Made by a program: the position numbers and the translations under genes. A DNA stretch of 54,086 nucleotides from an uncultured Lentisphaeria bacterium (GTDB lineage: Bacteria > Verrucomicrobiota > Lentisphaeria > Oligosphaerales > Oligosphaeraceae). The DNA is taken from the NCBI GenBank assembly GCA_934661755.1, contig CAKUJM010000018.1, positions 1 through 54,086 of the forward strand. The letters are read 5' to 3'. How positions within the stretch are numbered: position 1 is the stretch's first letter; each line of letters begins with the position of its first letter. Below the pieces are notes generated by a model. It was given only the letters and a program-made list of their open reading frames with translations, was not told the origin of the DNA and made no database searches. This document shows, piece by piece, positions 27,525 to 34,854 of the stretch.

Positions 27525-29621
27525 CTACAATTCCGGGGCGATCTGCTGGATGGCAAACACCTGGATGCGGTCGCCGATCTCGAAATCCTCGAAGTTGTCG
27601 AGACGGATGCCGCATTCCTGGCCGGCTTTCATCTCCTTGACGTCCTCCTTGAAGTGCTTCAGCGACGCCACCAGCCCGGAGTAGATCAGCTCGCGGTCGC
27701 GGAAGACCTTGGCCTTGAGATTGACCTTCACGGTGCCGCTGATCACCCGGCAGCCGCAGATCTTCCCCGCCTTGGAGACGTTGAAGATCTGGATGATCTC
27801 GGCCTCGCCGCTTTGGACCTCCCTGGTCTCCGGAGTGAGGCGGCCGCGCATCGCGTCCTGCAAATCGTCAAGCAGATCGTAGATGATGGAATAGAGCCGG
27901 ATCTCGACGCCCTTCTGCTTGGCGACCTTGTTGACCCCCGGCATCACCCGCACATGGAAGCCGACGACGATGGCGTTGGACGCCGCCGCCAGAATGATGT
28001 CGTTCTCGGTGATCTCGCCGACGCCGCTGTGGATGATCTTGGCGGAGATCTTGTTCGACTTGATGCCCTCCACCGCCTGGGTGATGGCCTCCAGCGACCC
28101 GCGCACGTCGGTGCGCAGCACCATCTTGAGCTCGGGGATGGACGATGCGGCCGCATCCCGCTTGAAGAGTTCGTTGATTTCGTCCAGGGTGACGGCGCGC
28201 CTGGTGGTGTTCTCCTCGGTGCGGCGGCGCTGCGCCTCCTCGTCGGCCACCGCCTTGGCGCTGCGTTCGTCCGGCTGCCAGACCACCCGCTCGCCGGCCT
28301 CGGGGACTCCGGTGAAGCCCATGATCTTCACCGGGGTGGACGGCGTGGCCTTGGCCAGACGCTTGCCATGGGTGTCAAGCAGCGCCCGGGCCTTGCCGTA
28401 GACGGCGCCGCAGGAGAACCAGTCGCCCTGGCGCAACGTGCCGTTGCGCACCAGGATGTTGGCGGTCGGCCCCATGCCGCTTTCCATCTGCGCCTCGATC
28501 ACCAGCCCCTCGAAGGGCGCATCGATGTCGGCGGACAGCTCAAGCATCTCCGCTTCCAGCAGGAGGCGCTCCAGCAACTCGTCGACGCCGTCGCCGGTGA
28601 TGCCGGAAACCGGAATCATGGCGGTCTCGCCGCCCCAATCCTCGGTCTGCACGCCATTTTCCTGCAGCTGGCGGCGGATCCGGTCCAGATCCACCCCGGG
28701 CAGGTCGACCTTGGTGACCGCCACGACGATCGGCACCTTGGCCGCCTGGGCGTGGTGGATGGCCTCGATGGTCTGGGGCATCACGCCGTCCTGCGCCGCC
28801 ACCACCAGCACCGCGATGTCGGTGGCGTTGGCGCCGCGGGCGCGCATCGCGGTGAAGGCCGCGTGGCCGGGGGTGTCCAGGAAGGTGATGGTCTGGTCGC
28901 CATAGTGCGCCACCGATGCGCCGATGGCCTGGGTGATGCCGCCGGCTTCACCGGACGCCACCTTGGTCTTGCGGATGTAGTCCTGCAAAGTGGTCTTGCC
29001 ATGGTCGACATGGCCCATGAAAACCACCACCGGCGGACGGCCGACCTTCTTGCGGGGCGAATTGGCATTGCGCGCCGCCGCCGCCGCGATCGCCGAGGCC
29101 TTGCGCTCGAAAACCGCATGGCTGCCCTTTTCCCGATGCTCCTGGACGAACTTCTTGCCGTTCTTCTCGCAGATCTTCTCGACCACCGGGATCTCCAGCA
29201 CCTGGTTGATGGCGGCAAAGATATTGAGCCCCATGAGCTGGACGATCAGCGCATTCGGCTTGATGCCAATCGCGGCCGCAAGATCGCGCACCGTGACCGG
29301 CGTCTTCATGTGCACCTCGTTCTCGCCGGCGGCGCCCTCCGCGGAGCCGCCGCCATTCGCATCGGCCGCCGCCGCCGGCGCGGAGGGTGGCGCCGACGGC
29401 TTCCCGCCCGCAGATTCCACCGGCGCCGGCGCGCAGTGCTGCTTGCGCGACGCCATGCGCTCCGCGGCGACCTGGCGGCGGATCAGATCCGCGTCGTCGC
29501 TCTCCAAACAACTGGAGTGGCTCCTGACTTCAAAGCCCTCCTTGATCAGCAGCTGCAGCAGCTCCTTGTTGTCAAGCCCCAATTCGCCGGCCAGCTCGTA
29601 AACTCGTATCTTGGCACTCAT
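27525..29621 (-). CDS. infB: Translation initiation factor IF-2
   Basis: A 698-aa GTPase that brings initiator tRNA to the 30S subunit. Two IF2_N modules occur at about 3-50 and 106-160, separated by a short Pro/Ala/Gly linker. G1 is GHVDHGKTT (203-211), G3 DTPGH (249-253) and G4 TKVD (303-306). G4 has Thr in place of the usual Asn; this is tolerated in other GTPases but is uncommon in IF-2. Domains III and IV follow (KMVLRTDVRGSLEAI, IFNVSKAGKICGCRV). ATG 29621 starts the first IF2_N helix bundle. Confidence 0.96.
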   Translation of the reverse strand: MSAKIRVYELAGELGLDNKELLQLLIKEGFEVRSHSSCLESDDADLIRRQVAAERMASRKQHCAPAPVESAGGKPSAPPSAPAAAADANGGGSAEGAAGENEVHMKTPVTVRDLAAAIGIKPNALIVQLMGLNIFAAINQVLEIPVVEKICEKNGKKFVQEHREKGSHAVFERKASAIAAAAARNANSPRKKVGRPPVVVFMGHVDHGKTTLQDYIRKTKVASGEAGGITQAIGASVAHYGDQTITFLDTPGHAAFTAMRARGANATDIAVLVVAAQDGVMPQTIEAIHHAQAAKVPIVVAVTKVDLPGVDLDRIRRQLQENGVQTEDWGGETAMIPVSGITGDGVDELLERLLLEAEMLELSADIDAPFEGLVIEAQMESGMGPTANILVRNGTLRQGDWFSCGAVYGKARALLDTHGKRLAKATPSTPVKIMGFTGVPEAGERVVWQPDERSAKAVADEEAQRRRTEENTTRRAVTLDEINELFKRDAAASSIPELKMVLRTDVRGSLEAITQAVEGIKSNKISAKIIHSGVGEITENDIILAAASNAIVVGFHVRVMPGVNKVAKQKGVEIRLYSIIYDLLDDLQDAMRGRLTPETREVQSGEAEIIQIFNVSKAGKICGCRVISGTVKVNLKAKVFRDRELIYSGLVASLKHFKEDVKEMKAGQECGIRLDNFEDFEIGDRIQVFAIQQIAPEL

Positions 29622-29670
29622 AGTATGAAAAAATCTCCCCGATATGAAAAATTGACAATTGCCCTTCGTG

Positions 29671-29693
29671 AAAAAACCGCCGGCCCGCGGCGG
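29671..29693 (-). terminator. Intrinsic terminator between nusA and infB
   Basis: On the minus strand CCGCCG-CGGGC-CGGCGG is followed at once by six T. The stem is perfect, 6 bp and all G/C, and lies in the 131-nt gap 59 nt downstream of the nusA stop and 50 nt before infB. It should reduce or regulate read-through into infB. Confidence 0.8.
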
Positions 29694-29752
29694 CTGCCAC
29701 GCCTCCCCGGCTTGCGGGGGGGAAGGCGGCGGCCGCCCATCCACGCTGGCGC

Positions 29753-31150
29753 CTATTCGGCCGTGCGCACCGAATCATATATCCGGCGCGCGGTCTCGGG
29801 CGAGATGCCGTCCAAGGACAGCAGGTCGTCCATGGTAGCCTCCTGCAAGCCCTCCACCGAATGGTAGCCGTTGCCCACCAGCGTCTCCGCGGTGGCCTCG
29901 TCCACCCCGCATGCATTCTGCAGCAGGGCGATCGCCTGCTGGATCTGCGCCTGAAGCGAATTGACCGGCTCCGCCGGCTCCTCGCGATCGACCTTCTTGA
30001 TGTCGATGCTCCAGCCCAGCAGCTTGGCCGCCAGACGCGAATTCTGGCCCTTCTTGCCGATTGAGAGCGAAAGCTGGTCATCGGCCACCCGCACCTCCAG
30101 GCGCTTCTGGTCCTCCAGGACCGTCACCTTCACCAGCTTGGCCGGCTTGAGCGCGTTGGCCACATAGGTCTTGATGTCGTCGCTCCAATTGATGATGTCC
30201 ACCTTCTCGCCGCCCAGCTCGCTGACAATGGTGCGCACCCGCGCGCCGCCCACGCCCACGCACGCGCCCACCGGGTCCACCTTCGGCTGCTCGCTCCAGA
30301 CCGCAATCTTGGTGCGGTAGCCGGGCTCGCGGGCGATGCCCTTGATCTCCACCGTGCCGTCGGAGATCTCGCTGACCTCGCGCTCGAAGAGCCGCCTGAC
30401 CAGATCCGGCGTGGTGCGGCTCACATAGAGGCTGGCGCCCGGCTTGTCCGGGTTGAGCTGCTTGAGCACCACCGTGATCGGCTCGCCGGACTCGTAGCTC
30501 TCGCCGGGGATCGACCACTTGCCGGGCATGAGGCCGTCGGCATGGCCGAAGTTGATCCAGATGCCGTTCCGGTCGCGGCTGGTGACGGTGCCGTTGAGCA
30601 GCTGGCCCTCGCGGTCACGGTAGATGTCGATGACATGGCGCTTCTCGGCATTGAGCAGGCCGTTGGTGATCACCTGCTTGGCGACCTGGGCCGCGATGCG
30701 CCCGAAATCCTCGGTCTTGATCGGCCAGTTGATCTCCTGCCCGACCCGTGCGCCCGGGAAAAGCGTAAGCGCGGTCTTCAGCTCGATTTCGCGCGAGTTG
30801 GTGGTCACGTCCTTGACCACCATCAGGCGCACGGTGCTCTCGCGCCCCTCGTCGTCAATCACCGGCCAGTCGATGGCGTTGCCTATCGAGATGTTCGGAG
30901 AGCGGGTGCGGGCGGTGGCCAGCTCGATCGTGTGGTCGTCATAGGTGACGTTGTCCACCACAATCAGCTTGGCGGTGCAGGTGATGCCGCCGCGCCGCGG
31001 GTCGATGGCGGCATCGACGTATTCGAAGTTGCGCACGGCCCTGCGGGCGGCCTGGCGCACCGAGTCGGTCAGCAGCGACAGCATTTCGTCCTTGTCCATC
31101 CCGCGCTGCTTGGCGATATACTCGAGGTCCTGAATCAAGTTGCTGCTCAT
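29753..31150 (-). CDS. nusA: Transcription termination/antitermination factor NusA
   Basis: A 465-aa NusA, which binds RNA polymerase and modulates pausing and termination. The N-terminal domain is about 1-130, S1 about 140-205 (LLNGTVTSRDRNGIWINFG), and KH1 and KH2 follow (VDPVGACVGVGGARVRTIVSELGGEKVDII; LSLSIGKKGQNSRLAAKL). A single helix-hairpin-helix-like C-terminal repeat closes it (LQEATMDDLLSLDGISPETARRI). GGGAGG lies 8 nt before ATG 31150. The leader carries a promoter and a terminator (see those entries). Confidence 0.95.
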   Translation of the reverse strand: MSSNLIQDLEYIAKQRGMDKDEMLSLLTDSVRQAARRAVRNFEYVDAAIDPRRGGITCTAKLIVVDNVTYDDHTIELATARTRSPNISIGNAIDWPVIDDEGRESTVRLMVVKDVTTNSREIELKTALTLFPGARVGQEINWPIKTEDFGRIAAQVAKQVITNGLLNAEKRHVIDIYRDREGQLLNGTVTSRDRNGIWINFGHADGLMPGKWSIPGESYESGEPITVVLKQLNPDKPGASLYVSRTTPDLVRRLFEREVSEISDGTVEIKGIAREPGYRTKIAVWSEQPKVDPVGACVGVGGARVRTIVSELGGEKVDIINWSDDIKTYVANALKPAKLVKVTVLEDQKRLEVRVADDQLSLSIGKKGQNSRLAAKLLGWSIDIKKVDREEPAEPVNSLQAQIQQAIALLQNACGVDEATAETLVGNGYHSVEGLQEATMDDLLSLDGISPETARRIYDSVRTAE

Positions 31151-31182
31151 GGAAACTGCCTCCCTGTAGGTAGATGCATAAC

Positions 31183-31209
31183 AAAAAGAGCGGGTTACAG
31201 AACCCGCTC
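31183..31209 (-). terminator. Intrinsic terminator in the nusA leader (attenuator)
   Basis: On the minus strand GAGCGGGTT-CTGT-AACCCGCTC is followed by five T and then GTT. The 9-bp stem is perfect. It ends 33 nt before the nusA ATG and lies downstream of the only promoter-like sequence in the gap, with no upstream minus-strand gene to terminate. That position makes it an attenuator rather than an end-of-gene terminator. Confidence 0.85.
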
Positions 31210-31246
31210 CCATTGAAAAGATGTTCTGATGAATTGTAACAAGCCC

Positions 31247-31274
31247 AATATAACCCGGAAAAAGGAATTTGCAG
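31247..31274 (-). promoter_or_regulatory. Likely nusA promoter
   Basis: On the minus strand CTGCAA (31274-31269), a 16-nt spacer and TATATT (31252-31247) match the format of the secG promoter (TTGCAA, 16 nt, TATATT). The predicted start is near 31240, giving a leader of about 90 nt that contains the terminator. Confidence 0.55.
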
Positions 31275-31431
31275 TAAAGGCCGAACGCAAAAAGACGCCC
31301 TCGGAAGCGCCGGCGCCACCGCATTCCCGGATTCAGGTTAAATTATGGCGTGTTACGGCGGCAGGCGGGGATCCCCCCCCCCAGCCGCCACACTTTTCGT
31401 CCCCACCCTAAGACCTCTTCCGAAAACGACC

Positions 31432-33156
31432 ATGATTTCCGATTGGCAAGACAAAGACGGCGCCATCCGCATCGGGCTGGCGGCAGACCACGGCGGCTTT
31501 GGCAAAAAGGAGTTCCTGCGCGGGCTGCTCGAAGCCCGGGAAGGCCTCGCAGTCACCGACTTCGGTCCGTCGCAGCTCAATCCCGATGACGACTACCCGG
31601 ATTTTGCCAATGCGCTCTGCCGCGCCATGATCCATGGCCGGATCGACTGCGGCATCCTGATCTGCCGCAGCGGCATCGGCATGTCGATCGTCGCCAACCG
31701 CTACCATGGAATCCGCGCCGCCCTGGCGGAGAATGCCGGCAAGGCGAAGGCCAGCCGCGCCCACAACTGCAGCAACATCCTGGTGCTCGACGGCGACAAC
31801 ATGGGCGACGACGCCATGAAGGAAGTCGTCATCGCCTGGCTGGAGACCCCCTATTCCCGCGGCGAACGCCATACCCGCCGCCTGGAGAAGCTCGAACGCG
31901 GCAGCTATGACGACATCTGCGCGCTGCGCAATGCCGACCCCGAGATTGCGGGGCTCATCGACAGGGAAGCCGCGCGGCAGGATGGCGGCCTGGAGCTCAT
32001 CGCCAGCGAGAATTTCGCCAGCACGGCGGTGCGTTCCGCCGTCGGGTCGGTGCTCACCAACAAGTACGCCGAGGGCCTGCCGGGCAAGCGCTACTACAAT
32101 GGCTGCGTGAACGTCGACCAGATCGAGACCATCGCCATCGAGCGCGCAAAGGCGCTCTTCGGCGCCGAGGCCGCCAATGTCCAGCCGCATTCCGGCACCC
32201 AGGCCAACCTCGGAGTCTACTTCGCCCTGCTGGAACCCGGCGACACCGTCCTGGGCATGAGCCTGGACTGCGGCGGCCATCTGTCCCACGGATACAAGAT
32301 CAACCAGAGCGGACGGCTTTTCAATTTCATCGGCTACGGCGTCGACCGCGACACCGAGACCATCGACTATGACGAACTGGAACGGCTGGCCATCGAGAAC
32401 CACCCGAAAATGGTGCTGGCCGGCGCATCCGCCTATCCGCGCTTCATCGACTTCCGGCGCATGCGCGAGATCGCCGACAAGGTCGGGGCGTACCTGATGG
32501 TCGACATGGCGCATATCGCGGGGCTGGTCGCCGCCGGAGTCCACCCCAGCCCGGTGCCATACGCCGACGTGGTGACCACAACCACCCACAAGACGCTGCG
32601 GGGGCCGCGCGGCGGGCTCATCCTCTGCAAGGAGCAGCACCTCAAGAAGATCAACTCGTCAGTCTTCCCCGGCATGCAGGGCGGACCGATCATGAACATC
32701 ATCGCCGGAAAGGCGGTCTGCTTCCGCGAGGCCATGAGCGACAGCTTCAAGGCCTATGGCCGCCAGGTGGTCGCCAATTGCAAGCACCTGGCCGACGCCT
32801 TGGCCCGGCGCGGCTTCCGCATCGTCTCCGGCGGCACCGACAACCACCTGATGCTGGTCGATCTGCGCCCGAAGAACGTGTCCGGACGCGATGCGGCCGA
32901 CGCCATGGACCTGGCCGGCATCACCGTCAATAAGAACATGATCCCCTTCGACCCCGCCAAGCCGGCGGTCACCAGCGGAATCCGCGTCGGCACCGCGGCA
33001 GTCACCACCCGCGGCATGCGCGAGGCGGAAATGGACCAGATCGCCGACTTCATGACCGCCATCGTCGAGAACCTGGGCGACGAGGCGGTCTATGAGCGCG
33101 TGCATCAGCAGGTGAGGGAGCTGGCCGCACGCTTCCCGATGCCGCAATTCCAATGA
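31432..33156 (+). CDS. Fusion of ribose-5-phosphate isomerase B and serine hydroxymethyltransferase
   Basis: A 574-aa two-domain protein. Residues about 10-150 are a full RpiB: DHGG (19-22), Cys78 in LICRSGIGMSIVANR, and His111. Residues about 158-570 are a complete SHMT: ELIASENF, YAEGLPGKRYY, VQPHSGTQANL, VDMAHIAGL, and the PLP lysine Lys387 in TTTTHKTLRGPRGG. The first interconverts ribulose- and ribose-5-phosphate; the second converts serine and tetrahydrofolate to glycine and methylene-THF. There is no stop or frameshift between the domains. Both products feed purine synthesis, which may explain the fusion. ATG 31432 is the first Met before the RpiB fold. Confidence 0.92.
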   Translation: MISDWQDKDGAIRIGLAADHGGFGKKEFLRGLLEAREGLAVTDFGPSQLNPDDDYPDFANALCRAMIHGRIDCGILICRSGIGMSIVANRYHGIRAALAENAGKAKASRAHNCSNILVLDGDNMGDDAMKEVVIAWLETPYSRGERHTRRLEKLERGSYDDICALRNADPEIAGLIDREAARQDGGLELIASENFASTAVRSAVGSVLTNKYAEGLPGKRYYNGCVNVDQIETIAIERAKALFGAEAANVQPHSGTQANLGVYFALLEPGDTVLGMSLDCGGHLSHGYKINQSGRLFNFIGYGVDRDTETIDYDELERLAIENHPKMVLAGASAYPRFIDFRRMREIADKVGAYLMVDMAHIAGLVAAGVHPSPVPYADVVTTTTHKTLRGPRGGLILCKEQHLKKINSSVFPGMQGGPIMNIIAGKAVCFREAMSDSFKAYGRQVVANCKHLADALARRGFRIVSGGTDNHLMLVDLRPKNVSGRDAADAMDLAGITVNKNMIPFDPAKPAVTSGIRVGTAAVTTRGMREAEMDQIADFMTAIVENLGDEAVYERVHQQVRELAARFPMPQFQ

Positions 33157-34196
33157 CAGGATCCGACCCGATGACCTCCGAAAGGGATTTTCTGGAGACG
33201 ATCGCCGGCGACGGCGATGACGCCATCCCCTGCGGCGTGCCCACCTACCTGGCCGACCAGGCGAAGATCTACGCGCGGGACCCCCGCCAGGCCGGCGTGG
33301 ACTGGCTCTTCGGCGCGCATCTGGGGCTGGCGGTCGGCTTCGGGCTCCATTCGCTGCTGGGAAAGGGCGAAGACGCGCTACTGCACGGCGAGCTCACGGC
33401 GGAACAGTACCCGATGCTTACCGGGAAGTTCGGCTGCGCCAACTTCAACGCCATCGACATCGTGGAGCTGGCCATTGCCGCCGGCGCCCGGTACGTCGCC
33501 ATCCCGGTGGTCGCCGGCGACGGCTTCTGCCTGTACAACAGCGCCTGCAACGACTACAACAGCGTCAATAGCGCCGCCAACCGGGACCTCTTCGGCGAGC
33601 TGGCGTCTACCTGCGAATACCACGGCATCGGCCTGGTGGCGCAATTCCGGCTCGGACGCAGCCTCAGGCGCTGGCCCAATGGCATTGCCGCCACCGCGGA
33701 GGCGGCAATGGAGTACTCCTGCCTGGTGCACGAACAGCTCCATGAGCTGCTCACCGGATATGGCCCGGTGGCCGCGGTGGCCTTCGAGGGCGTGGCGGAG
33801 GCCAATGGCCTGCAGCCGCATGTGGACCTGGCGGACCTGGCGAAAATGGCCGGGATGCTCCAGCCCAACACCTTGGTCGCCTTCGAGGACAATCCCTGCC
33901 CCGATGCGGATTTCTTTTCGGTGGCGACACTGGAGGACACCAGGGCTTTGCCGCCCGGCAAGCCGGTGGAAATCACATTGCCAATGACTCCGCAAAGCCG
34001 CAGCTTCATCGCCGGACAGGCGGGAAAACACCTCAAGGCCGATGACATCTGGCGGCAGCTGCGCCAGACCCACGCCGCCCAGTGCGGGCTGCTGCTCAAT
34101 ACCGCTTTGATGCCTGACGGATCCCTCGACCTGGAGGATATCACCACCCTCCTCGAAGTCGGACGACGCCTGGAAAAAGGCGGACTGCCGCGGTGA
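33153..34196 (+). CDS. Degenerate GH29 (alpha-L-fucosidase)-like protein
   Basis: A 347-aa protein without signal peptide whose order of blocks follows the GH29 barrel. WLFGAHLGLAVGFGLHSLLGKGE stands for the WGLYS region; YPMLTGKFGCANFNAIDIVELAIAAGARYVAIPV and GDGFCLYNSACNDYNSVNS for the HHDGF-LFDS-TDYN region; then RDLFGELASTCEYHGIGL. The HHDGF histidines are replaced (AGDGF). The nucleophile region, normally WFDG, reads VAFEGVAEANG. It is therefore probably catalytically altered or inactive. The ATG overlaps the SHMT stop (ATGA), so translation is likely coupled; a second ATG at 33171 follows AGGA. Confidence 0.6.
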   Translation: MTGSDPMTSERDFLETIAGDGDDAIPCGVPTYLADQAKIYARDPRQAGVDWLFGAHLGLAVGFGLHSLLGKGEDALLHGELTAEQYPMLTGKFGCANFNAIDIVELAIAAGARYVAIPVVAGDGFCLYNSACNDYNSVNSAANRDLFGELASTCEYHGIGLVAQFRLGRSLRRWPNGIAATAEAAMEYSCLVHEQLHELLTGYGPVAAVAFEGVAEANGLQPHVDLADLAKMAGMLQPNTLVAFEDNPCPDADFFSVATLEDTRALPPGKPVEITLPMTPQSRSFIAGQAGKHLKADDIWRQLRQTHAAQCGLLLNTALMPDGSLDLEDITTLLEVGRRLEKGGLPR

Positions 34197-34266
34197 ATCG
34201 GCATCCGGCGGATTTGCGAGGCGCCACGCTGGCGGGGAGGCAGCCACGCGGCAATGCATTCGTTCG

Positions 34267-34294
34267 TTGCAAATCGATGATGCCGGCTTATATT
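34267..34294 (+). promoter_or_regulatory. Promoter of secG
   Basis: TTGCAA (34267-34272), a 16-nt spacer and TATATT (34289-34294) lie about 80 nt upstream of secG in a 176-bp gap. Confidence 0.65.
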
Positions 34295-34372
34295 TAGGCT
34301 TTTACACTTCCGGCGCACATTCTGGCGCCGCCTTCCTGTCCTTTGCATTTTTAATACCACCCAAGTACAGTC

Positions 34373-34825
34373 ATGGCAACTGTTTCTGTTATTCTGTCCG
34401 TTGTTTCGGTAATCGTCGCAATCCTGCTCACCCTGGTCATCCTGATCCAGAATCCGAAGCATGGCGGCGGCATCGGCGCAATTGGCGGCGGAGTCTCCGA
34501 GGCGATGTTCGGCGCCTCCGCGCCGACCGCACTGGTTAAGGTGACCGTGGTGCTGGCGGTGATCTTCCTGCTCTGCACCCTGATCAACACCGCCATCGTC
34601 GGCAAAATCAGCCGCGCCAAATCCGTGGGCTCGCAGATTGCCGAGGAAGTCGCGGCCCCTGCCGACGCCGCACCCGCCGTACCCGCCGCCGAAGCCGTAC
34701 CCGCCGCCGAAGCCGCACCCGCCGCCGACGCCGCACCCGCAGCTGACGCCGCACCCGCCGCCGAAGCCGCACCCGCCGCCGAAGCCGCACCCGCCGCCGA
34801 AGCCGCACCCGCAGTTGCCGAGTAG
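34373..34825 (+). CDS. secG: Protein translocase subunit SecG with Ala/Pro-repeat tail
   Basis: A 150-aa SecG, the small SecYEG partner that speeds SecA-driven export. Two membrane helices (about 4-25 and 53-76) flank the conserved LVILIQNPKHGGGIGAIGGGVSEAMFG loop. The last 55 residues are a low-complexity tail of AAPAAE-like units, encoded by an 18-bp near-perfect tandem repeat. Such Pro/Ala tails occur in some PVC and proteobacterial SecG proteins and probably extend from the membrane without fixed structure. Confidence 0.93.
   Translation: MATVSVILSVVSVIVAILLTLVILIQNPKHGGGIGAIGGGVSEAMFGASAPTALVKVTVVLAVIFLLCTLINTAIVGKISRAKSVGSQIAEEVAAPADAAPAVPAAEAVPAAEAAPAADAAPAADAAPAAEAAPAAEAAPAAEAAPAVAE
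34655..34820 (+). repeat. 18-bp coding tandem repeat in secG
   Basis: Repeated gccgcacccgccgccgaa-like units encode AAPAAE/AAPAAD. Being in multiples of three they keep the frame, and unit number could vary between strains. Confidence 0.8.
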
Positions 34826-34854
34826 CCCGTCGGCCGCCCCCCCCATCAGAATAT

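Noticed and set aside
27348..29867. 839-aa plus-strand reading frame opposite infB
   Set aside because: Shadow of infB, which has intact GTPase motifs on the other strand.
31211..31430. tRNA or rimP expected upstream of nusA
   Set aside because: Reading both strands shows no cloverleaf and no RimP-like frame.
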